Of a DNA stretch of 28,965 nt, positions 6,943-14,695 are shown piece after piece. Position numbers and translations under genes: made by a program. This DNA is from Chloroflexi bacterium UBA4733 (GTDB lineage: Bacteria; Chloroflexota; UBA4733). Every line of letters starts with the position of its first letter. Within the stretch, counting starts at the first letter, position 1. The notes under the pieces were generated by a model. That model did not search any database. It saw only the letters and a program-made list of their open reading frames with translations, and was not told the DNA's origin. The DNA lies in assembly GCA_002404055.1 (NCBI GenBank), contig DHIZ01000241.1:33809-62773 (forward strand), in the 5' to 3' direction.

Positions 6943-8454
6943 ATGCCGACGTCATCGAACCGAATCTCCAGGAAGACCCTGCTCCGGCAGGCGGCGACGC
7001 TGGGTAGCGTCACGCTCGGCGCCTCGTTGCTCGCTGCCTGTGGCGCCACCACGGGAGCAACGGTCGCCGCCACGTCTGCCAACACGGCCGCGTCCGCGGT
7101 CGCCAAGACGCAGGCAGCTTCCACGGTGATCGCCAATTCTCAAGCGGCTTCCACCGTCGCCAGCAAAGCCGCAACAACGGGCGCCGCGAAGGCGAGTGGG
7201 TCCGCCACAGTGCCGAGCGACGTCTTCGCCGGCAGCAAGGCCAGTGTGACGCTGGAGTACTGGGACTGGGCGTCCGGTTGGGAGGCCCTGCTCAAGCAAC
7301 TCACGCAAGCCTATGTCACCGCGCAGCCAACCTACCGCCTGAACCTGCAGATTCCGGGGGACTACTACAACAAGCTGGAAGCGTCCTTCGCCGGTGGCAG
7401 TGGACCGGACGCCTACCGCTCGAATAGCCCGAACGCCTATGGTCTGGCCTATCACAGCCTCCTGCTCGACCTCAGCAGCGCCATTGCCCAGGATAAGCGG
7501 ACGAGCGCTGACTTTGCCGGAATGGCGCAGCCGTCGCAACAGGCAGCGACCTATACCAACAAGAAGATCGGCATGCCCTTCGGGGAGACCCTCACCCTCA
7601 CCATCTATAACGAGGACATCGTCAAGGCGGCCGGTCTGACCTCGCCGGCCGACCTCGACCTGAAATGGGATTGGAATACCGCCGCCGAGTACGGCCAGAA
7701 GCTCACGAAGACCAGTGGCGGCACGACGTCCGTCTGGGGCTTCTGGGCCAACCAGAGTTGGGAAGAAGGCTGGCTGAACTACATCCTCGCCAATGGCGGC
7801 CAGTTCCTGGATCCGAGCAAGGGGTACCGCGACTGCGTCATCGCCTCGCAGCAGGCAACAGACGCCCTTCAGTGGATGGTCGATCGCACGATCAAAGATA
7901 AGGTCTCGCCAACCACGCAGGATATGAGCAAGACGAGCGGACTGCAGTTGTTCCAAAGTGGACAAATCGCCGTCTCCACGATGGGGAGCTGGCAGATCCC
8001 GCAGATTCGGGCCACGAAGGTCAACTTCAACCTGGCCTACGTGCCGGTCTCGCCCACCACCGGCCACTCCGGCAGCACATCGAACTTCAGCATGGTCGGC
8101 GTCAACCCCGGCAGCAAGGTCAAGGACGACGCCATCAAGCTTGCGCTCTGGCATGGCAGCGCTGCGGCGCAGAACATCATCGGGCAGGCGGAGTTTATGC
8201 CGGCCAGCCTCGCCGCCGTGCAGTCTGTGTACCTCGACCCCAAGATCGGCCCGTCCAACCGTGCCGTCCTCGGCAAAGTGCTGGCCCTCAGCCAACCCGA
8301 GCCATCCCCGGATATCGTCACGTTCAGTCAAGCGATGGCTCCGGTGGGACCCGAAATCAGCGCCATGTTCCAGGGCAAGGAGACCGTGACCGACGGGCTA
8401 CGCAAGGCGCAGCAGCAAGTCGCCGCGCTGCTGCTGCAGGCCGGCAAAGGCTAA
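6943..8454 (+). CDS. Extracellular solute-binding lipoprotein (family 1, sugar ABC importer type)
   Basis: This 503-residue lipoprotein should capture a solute, most likely a sugar or oligosaccharide, for an ABC importer. The signal region carries an RK variant of the twin-arginine motif (ISRKTLLRQ, about residues 9-17), a hydrophobic stretch, and a lipobox LLAAC whose Cys (about residue 33) would be lipidated. An Ala/Thr/Ser-rich linker of about 60 residues follows, which would act as a flexible tether outside the membrane. The binding domain starts near VTLEYWDWASGW and has family features such as the GMPFGETLTLTIYNEDI and TTSVWGFWAN stretches. The start has AAAGGAG upstream. No permease or ATPase gene for an importer is adjacent on either side, so this is an orphan binding protein here. 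Confidence 0.92.
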   Translation: MPTSSNRISRKTLLRQAATLGSVTLGASLLAACGATTGATVAATSANTAASAVAKTQAASTVIANSQAASTVASKAATTGAAKASGSATVPSDVFAGSKASVTLEYWDWASGWEALLKQLTQAYVTAQPTYRLNLQIPGDYYNKLEASFAGGSGPDAYRSNSPNAYGLAYHSLLLDLSSAIAQDKRTSADFAGMAQPSQQAATYTNKKIGMPFGETLTLTIYNEDIVKAAGLTSPADLDLKWDWNTAAEYGQKLTKTSGGTTSVWGFWANQSWEEGWLNYILANGGQFLDPSKGYRDCVIASQQATDALQWMVDRTIKDKVSPTTQDMSKTSGLQLFQSGQIAVSTMGSWQIPQIRATKVNFNLAYVPVSPTTGHSGSTSNFSMVGVNPGSKVKDDAIKLALWHGSAAAQNIIGQAEFMPASLAAVQSVYLDPKIGPSNRAVLGKVLALSQPEPSPDIVTFSQAMAPVGPEISAMFQGKETVTDGLRKAQQQVAALLLQAGKG

Positions 8455-8460
8455 AGCACG

Positions 8461-8538
8461 ATGCTGGACCGGGCGGACTTTTCAACGGTCGCCGAGGCGC
8501 TGGCGCACCTCTTGATAGAGAAGGGTTTAATGGCATGA
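8461..8538 (+). CDS. Small open reading frame overlapping the next small gene
   Basis: A 25-codon reading frame starts 6 bases after the binding-protein stop and encodes an amphipathic, helix-like peptide ending in LLIEKGLMA. Its stop codon overlaps the start of the next frame as ATGA (8535-8538), an arrangement typical of translational coupling. No family is recognised, and a frame this short may be a leader or a remnant of a longer gene. Confidence 0.3.
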   Translation: MLDRADFSTVAEALAHLLIEKGLMA

Positions 8539-8768
8539 CTAGCTACCGTCCCAAGGACGAGGTAGACCTCGACCCGGCTGCGGTGCAGTTGTTGATGGAT
8601 CAACTTGGAGTGGATGAGCAGACGGCCCGGCAGATCGAGGCGGTGCATCTGGGATATGGCGATATTGTGACCGTGCGCAACGGCAAGATGGCGCCGGCCG
8701 TGGCGCCCCCACCGCGAGTCGTGGCGGCAGCGACGACTGGGCGGCGGGCGATGGCGCGACAGCGCTAG
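8535..8768 (+). CDS. Hypothetical 77-residue protein
   Basis: The predicted product has an ordered N-terminal half (MTSYRPKDEVDLDPAAVQLL, then a QLGVDEQTARQIEAVHLGYGD stretch that looks helical). Its C-terminal half is Ala/Pro/Arg-rich, probably disordered and positively charged. It overlaps the preceding 25-codon frame by four bases, and the pair lies directly downstream of the solute-binding protein, so co-transcription is likely. I do not recognise the family. The charge asymmetry could suit a nucleic-acid-associated or regulatory peptide, but nothing in the sequence establishes a function. Confidence 0.4.
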   Translation: MTSYRPKDEVDLDPAAVQLLMDQLGVDEQTARQIEAVHLGYGDIVTVRNGKMAPAVAPPPRVVAAATTGRRAMARQR

Positions 8769-8836
8769 CGCAGCTTCGCTCAGGCGTGAGGGCACGGGCG
8801 ACAGCCGGCCGTGCCGTTCACCGCCAGCCGGACCCT

Positions 8837-8953
8837 TCAGGTGGCGAGGATCTCGTGCGGCAGTTCGGCTGGGTCGCGTTCATAGTCCTGTTCGTGGCGC
8901 TCCGGTGCCACTTGCTCCCTTTCTCCAGTCGCGGAGACAGGCGTCACGGTCAC
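8837..8953 (-). CDS. Possible 38-residue acidic reading frame in an otherwise empty interval
   Basis: The interval 8769-9055 has no clear gene. On the minus strand a short frame with a GTG start runs to a TGA at 8837-8839 and encodes a hydrophilic, acidic C-terminus (QDYERDPAELPHEILAT). The composition looks protein-like, but there is no strong ribosome site or recognised family. It may be a fragment of a lost gene. Confidence 0.22.
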   Translation of the reverse strand: MTVTPVSATGEREQVAPERHEQDYERDPAELPHEILAT

Positions 8954-9055
8954 GCCTAGGTCCGCGTGACCGGTGCCGGCCGGAGGGCACGGACGGGTCG
9001 GATCTCAGCATCGGGGAGGGCAGCAGGGGTGACGCGAACCGAAAGGAGACGACCG

Positions 9056-9604
9056 TTGCTCGCCGTGATCTTCGATCTCTTCGGGACGCTCGTGCCCGCT
9101 GTCGTTGACCAGGAATACCGGCGGAACCACGCACAGATGGCTTGCGCACTCGGCATCCCCGAAGACGCGTTCCGCCAGTGCTGGCGTGGCCTCAGCGATG
9201 AACGAGGGCAAGGCGCCTTCTCGAGCACCGAGGCGACGCTTGCGCATGTCTGCCGGACGTTGGGCGTGACAGTCACCGCGCCGCAGCTCACGCTGGCTAC
9301 TGAACTCAAGGTCGCCCTGACGCGACGAACGCTCGTCCCGCGTGGTGGGGCACTTGAAACGTTGGAGGCCTTACGGCAGAAGGGTGTCCTCATCGGCTTG
9401 ATCAGCGATTGTTGACCCGATGTGCCGAGCATCTGGACGGAAACACCATTTGCACCGTTCATTGCTGCCCCGGTGTTCTCGTGTCAGGCCGGCTGCAAAA
9501 AGCCGGCACCGGCCATCTACGCCCGGTGCTGCCACTTGCTGGGCGTGCATCCACAGGAGTACCTGTACGTCGGTGATGGCGGCAGCCAGGAATTATCGGG
9601 GGCG
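9056..9604 (+). pseudogene. HAD-superfamily hydrolase with in-frame stop and truncated C-terminus
   Basis: The reading frame starts at a TTG (9056) with AAGGAGA placed six bases upstream and encodes the nucleophile motif FDLFGTLV of HAD phosphatases/dehalogenases. A helical cap region and the second motif LIGLISDC follow. A TGA at 9413-9415 interrupts the frame immediately after SDC. The same frame then continues with HAD-like sequence: the PDVPSIWTETPFAPF region, the conserved Lys segment CKKPAPAIY, and the acidic motif YLYVGDGGSQELSGA. Similarity stops near 9604, before the usual C-terminal helix and strand. Two independent lesions (a nonsense codon and a lost C-terminus) argue for a pseudogene rather than readthrough. 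Confidence 0.75.
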
Positions 9605-9720
9605 ACGTGCCACTGCAATGGGTGGTCGGGAAGACCCTCCAGCACACCTACGACCATGGGAATACCTTGCTCCGCATGACGCTCTTTCCGCGCTCCCAGC
9701 CTCACCCGGCCACCGGGTAG
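9604..9720 (+). pseudogene. Possible C-terminal gene fragment abutting the HAD remnant
   Basis: Starting exactly where HAD similarity ends, a different frame encodes 38 residues containing GKTLQHTYDHGNTLLRM and ends at a TAG (9718-9720). The HTYDHGNT pattern is reminiscent of YTYDFGS-type domains found in short Chloroflexi and cyanobacterial proteins, which suggests the tail of an unrelated gene joined at a deletion. The match is from memory and weak. The interval 9721-9956 beyond it shows nothing I can assign. Confidence 0.28.
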
Positions 9721-9956
9721 TCAGCGTGCCCTGGCGATGCCGCTCCCTTGGGGAAGAGCCGTGGGCGGCGTGGCTCGGGTTCTGAAGCACCGGCTATGGA
9801 AGCGGCTGCCGGACAGCGGCGGCAGGCACGGCAGGCGCTTGGCCGGCGACGTCCGTCAGCCCTGCGTGGACGAGGTCGCGGATCAAAGTGATGCAGCGGA
9901 CTTCGCGACGATCACCTGGCCGCCGCGCCGTGCCGCACGTGGCGACACACGAACAA

Positions 9957-11297
9957 TCAGGCCGTCTGGTCGCCCCGGACGTTTATGATGACGCCGCGCG
10001 GTTGCGTTTCTACCCGGGCCTCCCGGAACGTCGCCGTGACGCCAGCGGCGGTCACCTCGATCGCGTCATCACCAATTCGAACCACCGGTTGCTCCGGCAG
10101 CCCGGCGACGGTCACCGCCCGGACGCCAGTGTATAGCGGATGCTCGCCCGCCGCCTCCGTCAGCGCCGGATGCCCGAGCGCCTCGACGGTGCCGGCGGCG
10201 TTGCCGAGCCGGAGGTAGCGCGTGTGCAGCACCTCGCCGGATCCAAGGTGCTGGACGTTGGAGGGATCGAACCCCTTCGGCCACATCGGCTCGCCGCGCT
10301 CAACGCTGATGACAACCTGCCAGCCGGGCAGCGCAAAGAAGGCCTGCCGTTGCCCGGAGCGCTCCCGCTGCAAGGTCGCCACGTCCGCCTGCGCCCGGGC
10401 CATCGCCCGCGCCCGCTCCTCCGGGCTGAACGCGGCGGGCACGGCGCCGATGCGGTCCAGCGCTGTTCCTAGCAACCGGTCCAGCGGCTGCGTCTCCCCT
10501 ACCTCCAGATACTCTTGCCAGCCAGGGGCGAGCCGGTCGAGGAGCAGGGCCAGGGCGCGCCCGACATCGTAGGTGCGTGTACGCACCCCGTCCGCCGGGA
10601 AGTCCTGGTCGAGCGCCGTCAGGCGGTCGGCGTCGCTGCGCGCCTTCCCGTCGACGTAGCGCGCCAATCCCTCCTGCAACTCGTTGCCCCGCTCGTAAGC
10701 GACGGCTTCGCTCGGCAGCCGCTGGAAACGTTCACGACGATAACCAATCGCCGTCGCTGCCCAGGCCGTCTGCTCGGCCGTGTCAAGCGCGTGCAACGCC
10801 TGACGCAGCGCTGCCGTCTCCAATCGACGCAATCCGAGCAGGGCGGCGTCAGCCATGGGATAGACGAACAGGTCCGCTTCATTGGCAGTCCAATCTGGAT
10901 GGCGCTGGCGCTGGAAGACGTGGAAGATCTCGTGGATGACGAGAGCCGCCAGGTCCGTCAGGCTGCGCCGACCGGAGTTGCCCAGCAGCGCGGTCGCCGT
11001 CCCTTGGCCGTTCAGGGTGACGGAGCTGTTGGCCCGGACGGCCGGATGCAGGCCAGGGTAAACCAGGGAGGGGCGGTGCGTCCCGCTGGGCGTGAACTCC
11101 GGCGGCGGGTCGGGATGGCGGAAGAGCCAGGTCTGCCGGCCGTCGTAGATGGCGACCGGCAGGACACGCGGATCGTAGTTCGGCCACAACGGGCGGGCGG
11201 CCAGCCGGTCCACTTCGGCGAGCAGGGCGAGGGGAAACGGTGTTCCGTTCGTCACCGCGCCCTCGTCAGGCGACTGTGGAAGGATGCCAGCAGCCAT
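9957..11297 (-). CDS. Putative zinc metallopeptidase (HExxH, gluzincin-like), family not recognised
   Basis: This 446-residue protein has an HEIFH zinc-binding motif (His122, Glu123, His126). The segment NELQEGLARYVDG about 80 residues later could provide the third ligand Glu (Glu206 or Glu209), the layout of gluzincin peptidases. The region after the catalytic core contains an Arg/Ala-rich helical stretch and then a beta-rich C-terminal portion (from about residue 330). There is no signal peptide or membrane helix, so it seems cytoplasmic. The ATG at 11297 is one candidate start; the N-terminal 15 residues are not conserved-looking. It stands alone, converging on the HAD remnant and divergent from the Nudix gene. 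Peptidase activity is inferred only from the motif. Confidence 0.75.
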   Translation of the reverse strand: MAAGILPQSPDEGAVTNGTPFPLALLAEVDRLAARPLWPNYDPRVLPVAIYDGRQTWLFRHPDPPPEFTPSGTHRPSLVYPGLHPAVRANSSVTLNGQGTATALLGNSGRRSLTDLAALVIHEIFHVFQRQRHPDWTANEADLFVYPMADAALLGLRRLETAALRQALHALDTAEQTAWAATAIGYRRERFQRLPSEAVAYERGNELQEGLARYVDGKARSDADRLTALDQDFPADGVRTRTYDVGRALALLLDRLAPGWQEYLEVGETQPLDRLLGTALDRIGAVPAAFSPEERARAMARAQADVATLQRERSGQRQAFFALPGWQVVISVERGEPMWPKGFDPSNVQHLGSGEVLHTRYLRLGNAAGTVEALGHPALTEAAGEHPLYTGVRAVTVAGLPEQPVVRIGDDAIEVTAAGVTATFREARVETQPRGVIINVRGDQTA

Positions 11298-11531
11298 GCA
11301 AGTGATCCTCTCCCGCTGTCGAGACCGACTCGGATGCTACAGCCTGCAACCGGCAGGCGTCAAGCAGTGAGGAAGGACGGCGGCCCGCTACGGAAGTGAG
11401 GCGGCCGGCGCTGTGCTACCCTCTGCGCGCCCCATGTACCACTGGCCTGGGGATGGACAGATTCGTCCAGAGGCTGCACCGGTTCGCGGTATCGTTTCTG
11501 GCAAAGCGACCAGCATGTTAAGGAGGACGAT

Positions 11532-12194
11532 ATGGCGCCTGCGCGCTTCCGAGTGCTGGCCACCGTGCATCTCTTTCTCTTCCACGACAGTCGCGTGCTC
11601 CTCTTACGCCGCTGCCATACCGGTTACGAAGACGGCAACTACAGCGGGATTGCCGGTCACCTGGATGGCGATGAGACGGTACACGCAGCGATGGTTCGGG
11701 AGGCCCGGGAGGAAGCGGGAATCGAGATATCTCCGCAAGATCTCACCGTGGTCGGCGTCATGCACGGGGCGGGCGAGGCCTCACCGAAGGCGCGCAACGA
11801 GCGGGTCGACATCATCGCCGGCGATGCGCTCAAGGATGCCGCCGACTATTGGCACGCCGCCATGCTCCTCCAGCACGGCGACAGCCTCGACGACTCCTGG
11901 CGCGCCCACGAGCTCGCCAAGCATGGGGCGGCACTTGGTCACGCCGGCTGCCGCTGGTTGGCCGCCGCCGCCTACGACCGTTGGCTCGTGACCCAAGGCA
12001 AGCCCCAGAAGTACGGCACACAGTCCCGAATGATCGACGGCCGCCTGGAACTGTGCGAGGTCGACCCGGCGACGACCGATGCCGAGCGGACGGAGTGGCT
12101 CGTGAAGCCGCTTGCCGAACTGCGCCCGGACGAACCGAGCAATCTCCGAGTGCGCCGCGTCCGTGACGAGCGCTACAATCTGAAGGTAGGATGA
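11532..12194 (+). CDS. Nudix hydrolase domain fused to an unrelated C-terminal domain
   Basis: Residues 1 to about 95 form the N-terminal part of a Nudix hydrolase. The complete Nudix box is present: G-x5-E-x7-REAREEAGI within GHLDGDETVHAAMVREAREE. These residues bind magnesium for hydrolysis of nucleoside diphosphate derivatives. After ERVD, where Nudix proteins normally continue with the last strands and helix, the sequence changes to a different family. That family shows IIAGDALKDAADYWHAAML, LQHGDSLDD, a WLAAAAYDRWL helix and GKPQKYGTQS, the hallmark of DUF6624-like or related all-helical proteins. The 220-residue protein thus looks like a chimera formed near codon 95, with a Nudix fold lacking its C-terminal elements. 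An AAGGAGG site precedes the ATG. Whether the chimera is functional is unknown. Confidence 0.82.
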   Translation: MAPARFRVLATVHLFLFHDSRVLLLRRCHTGYEDGNYSGIAGHLDGDETVHAAMVREAREEAGIEISPQDLTVVGVMHGAGEASPKARNERVDIIAGDALKDAADYWHAAMLLQHGDSLDDSWRAHELAKHGAALGHAGCRWLAAAAYDRWLVTQGKPQKYGTQSRMIDGRLELCEVDPATTDAERTEWLVKPLAELRPDEPSNLRVRRVRDERYNLKVG

Positions 12195-12224
12195 CCATAG
12201 GCAGCATGGAGAAGCAGAGGTTGT

Positions 12225-12638
12225 GTGATACCCTCTCGGCCAGTGACGGTTGGCCTGCCGGGCGAGGTCTATGAGCGTTTGCAGCAGCACGCTGATCAGG
12301 CTCGGCGGCCGCTCGAAGCAGAACTCCTCGACGTGATTCTCGCAGCGCTCCAGCGGCAGGATGATGTACCGGACGACCTGGCCTCGCCGTTGGACCAACT
12401 CCGGCTGCTCGATAGTCAGACACTACTGCAAATGGCACGTAGCCATCTGAGCACGGAAGAATCAGCGCAACTGGAGGGCCTCAACCTCAAGCAACAGCGC
12501 GAGGGCCTTGATTCGAACGAACGACAATGGCGCGACGATTTGTTGCGTCAGTACGAGCGTACGCTACTCATCCGTGCGGAGGCAACCGGCTTGCTCAAGG
12601 AGCGCGGAGTCGAGGTGGCGACGCTCGTGCAGCGGTGA
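12225..12638 (+). CDS. CopG/RHH-like protein that normally precedes an HNH endonuclease
   Basis: The 137-residue product starts with a ribbon-helix-helix-like segment (VTVGLPGEVYERLQQHADQA), followed by a long helical region. The stretch LEGLNLKQQREGL is a family hallmark I associate with Chloroflexi and cyanobacterial proteins that sit directly upstream of an HNH endonuclease gene. The C-terminal helix (RQYERTLLIRAEATGLLKERG) completes the family length, so this member looks intact. The GTG start at 12225 is chosen because the conserved part begins six codons later; AGAGG lies close upstream. The stop overlaps the start of the HNH remnant as GTGA. A role as antitoxin-like or DNA-binding partner is inference. 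Confidence 0.7.
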   Translation: MIPSRPVTVGLPGEVYERLQQHADQARRPLEAELLDVILAALQRQDDVPDDLASPLDQLRLLDSQTLLQMARSHLSTEESAQLEGLNLKQQREGLDSNERQWRDDLLRQYERTLLIRAEATGLLKERGVEVATLVQR

Positions 12639-12748
12639 CCGGAGTCTACATCTCCGCATCCCTTCGGCAGCGAGTGGCGGCGCTCGGTGTCATTGCAGCG
12701 TGCGCTGCACCAGCGGCGATTTGGTCATATCATGGAGCGCCTTGGTGA
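12635..12748 (+). pseudogene. HNH endonuclease remnant (N-terminal tip only)
   Basis: A GTG overlapping the stop of the preceding gene opens a frame encoding GVYISASLRQRVAA. This is the characteristic first strand and helix of small HNH endonucleases that follow the CopG/RHH-like gene. After about 15 residues the similarity ends: no zinc-finger Cys pair and no HNH motif appear in any frame before the ABC remnant that ends at 12761. The frame runs on without recognisable content to a stop at 12748. The enzyme has been deleted and only its start remains. Confidence 0.6.
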
Positions 12749-12760
12749 GCAGAACGCTGA

Positions 12761-14080
12761 TCAGCGATATCCCTGCGCTTGCAGCCGATGGAGCTCGGCA
12801 TAGAGGCCGCCGCGCCGCAGAAGCTGCTCGTGACTGCCGACCTCCAGCAGCCGACCTTGATCCAGAACGACAATCAGGTCGGCCATCCGCACCGTTGAGA
12901 AGCGGTAGGAGATGACCAGCGTGATCGCACCCTGTCGCTCCCCGCGCCGTGCCGCCTCGGCAAAACGGGCAAAGAGAGAATATTCCGTGGGGGCGTCGAT
13001 CGCCGCCGTCGGCTCGTCCAGAATCAGTAGCAAGGGCGCGGTTCGCATGGATGCGCGCGCCAAGCGGGTACCCACGCGAAGCGTGGGTGCTTCTGCCACT
13101 GGCCGCCGGACACCTCGACGCCACCATCCTAGGTCTTGCCGAGTTGCGTCTCCAACCCCTTCGACTGCGTCGCCACGATATCGTCCGCCCCGGCTCTGAC
13201 GGCCGCTTGCTGGACCGCCGCGCTGTTCTCGATGCGCTGCACGTTACCGACGCCGACCGTCTCGCGAGCAAGGAACTCAAACTTGCTGAAGTCCTGAAAG
13301 CCGACACTCAGGCGTGTCCGCCACTCGGCAACGTCGAAGCGGATGCCCTCACGCGGTCCATCAAGTCGCACGACGGTCGGCGCATGCTGGGCTATGGGGA
13401 AAATGCCTTCTGCTGTGGAGCCGCTACTCCCGTTTGAGGCGCGATTGACGACAGCGCCAGATCCCGGACGTACTCCGACCGCCGGTGTACCTGGTGCTGG
13501 GTGCTGTAGAGCCGCTCGGTCCGCACGAACTCCCGCCGATCAACCTGGGAGACGACGACCTGAAAGAGGAAGAGGGCCAGCGCCAACCACCAGGAGAAGC
13601 TGACCAGGACGATGGTATAGGCGATGCTTTGGAGCCACTGCGCCGCTACGGTCGCCAACCCGGGGACCACGCCGCCCGGCGTCCAGGCGCCAAAGTTGAT
13701 CAATTGCAACAGAGCAACCCGATCCAGGATCGCGGGATCTTCCAGGTGACTGATCGTGGTAGGCGTGTTCACAGCGCGGATCGCCCGTTCCTCCACATGG
13801 AGGTTGATCTTGGCGGCGAGCATCTGGAGGGCGAACTGCCCCGCGCCGGAGCTGAAGCCCCCCGGACGGCTCCGGGTATCACGCCGACCAGCGCTCCGGC
13901 CGCCAGGCTGAAGCCGACCGGCAGGAGGGCGCTCAGCACCACAAAGGTGGCAAGCGTAATGGTGAGCAGCGTGCTCGCGGTAGGCAGGGGGCAAACGATC
14001 CGCCACCACCCGACGACGTTTGGCGGAAGTGATAGTCTGGGCCGACGTCGCCACCGTCGTACTGTGCTCACGGCGCGCAA
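12761..14080 (-). pseudogene. Decayed ABC exporter (fused membrane domain and ATPase)
   Basis: Pieces of a homodimer-type ABC exporter lie in order on the minus strand but in several frames. The first membrane helices (ASTLLTITLATFVVLSALLP) are read near 13900-14000. A frameshift near 13870 leads to the HLEDPAILDRVALLQ region and further helices (13450-13800). The rest of the membrane domain and the Walker A loop are missing. The ATPase continues at 13129-13371 (VGFQDFSKFEFLARETVGVG), is stopped by a TAG at 13129-13131, and reaches the signature motif SGGQWQK. The last part, 12761-13060, holds Walker B LLLILDEPTAAID and the switch His region as VISYR, where His is usual. At least one frameshift, one nonsense codon, one large deletion and one palindrome disruption are visible, so it cannot make a transporter. 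Confidence 0.85.
13070..13088. repeat. Small palindrome disrupting the ABC signature motif
   Basis: ACCCACGC (13070-13077) and GCGTGGGT (13081-13088) form a perfect 8-bp stem around the loop GAA. It sits directly after the codons for the ABC signature SGGQWQK, where exporter ATPases continue with an LALARA-type helix. That helix resumes beyond the palindrome in a different frame. The position suggests a short inserted repeat of about 20-23 bases. The central GCGAAG is also found at the first hairpin of the larger repeats at 1-103 and 6648-6758. Confidence 0.6.
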
Positions 14081-14277
14081 CCGTCAGCGTTGGCGGCGCT
14101 GATCGACACCGCATCGCTGGACGTTTGACGCGGCATGCCGCTCCTTGAAATGCGTCCTTGGGACGCTCTGCTTCGTCAACACGGAGAGTGTAACTGCCGG
14201 CAGGCGCCGTTGGCCCGCGGCGGCCGCCTTGAGCGGCTGTTCAGCGCGAGGCAAGCTGTTGCACCCGCGCACCAATC

Positions 14278-14296
14278 ACCATGGGACCGTCATGGT
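14278..14296. promoter_or_regulatory. Inverted repeat upstream of the antitoxin, possible autoregulatory operator
   Basis: ACCATG (14278-14283) and CATGGT (14291-14296) are perfect inverted arms 7 bases apart, about 35 bases upstream of the antitoxin start. A TAGCAT hexamer at 14302-14307 could be a -10 element, but no good -35 is seen at the right distance. Toxin-antitoxin operons are commonly repressed by the antitoxin at such a palindrome. The rest of 14115-14277 holds nothing I can assign. Confidence 0.3.
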
Positions 14297-14329
14297 CGTG
14301 GTAGCATAGCTGGAAAGGGGGAGCGAACC

Positions 14330-14695
14330 ATGGGTCATGCCGTCGCACCCGTTGTATCCGACGGACGCGGTGAGCTTCCCTTACCCGACGTCACCCGGGC
14401 ATTACAGACGATCCTCGGCCCGCAGTTGGTGGCGCTGGTTGCTGGCGTGCGCGATCCGCGCGCTGTGCGGGCGTGGGGGCGCGGGAGCCGCCAGCCCTCG
14501 GCCCAGGCCGTCGCTCGGCTGCGTGGCGCCTGGGCCGTTACGCAAGTGCTGCTGGAGCGGGAGGCTCCGGATACGATCCAGGCCTGGTTCATCGGCATGG
14601 ACCCGTTCCTGGACGACGAGCCGCCCGTGCTCGTGCTACGCCGTGATCCAGAACGCGTGGTGCGTGCCGCGCGCAGCTTCCTCGCCTACGGGTGA
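14330..14695 (+). CDS. Xre/MbcA/ParS-type antitoxin
   Basis: This 121-residue protein has an N-terminal helical Xre-like portion (LPDVTRALQTILGPQLVALV, then a RAVRAWGRG recognition-type stretch). Its C-terminal MbcA/ParS toxin-binding domain is marked by GMDPFLDDEPPVLVLRRDPE followed by a closing RAARSFLAYG helix. It should bind and neutralise the RES toxin encoded immediately downstream and repress its own promoter. The start at 14330 is chosen over the longer upstream frame because the family begins here and a GGGGGAG ribosome site lies upstream. The stop overlaps the toxin start as GTGA (14692-14695), showing translational coupling. The antitoxin appears complete. Confidence 0.85.
   Translation: MGHAVAPVVSDGRGELPLPDVTRALQTILGPQLVALVAGVRDPRAVRAWGRGSRQPSAQAVARLRGAWAVTQVLLEREAPDTIQAWFIGMDPFLDDEPPVLVLRRDPERVVRAARSFLAYG

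Noticed and set aside
6952..8331. A 459-codon minus-strand frame opposite the solute-binding protein.
   Set aside because: The plus strand carries a signal sequence, lipobox and binding domain. The antisense product is low-complexity Arg/Gly/Leu sequence.
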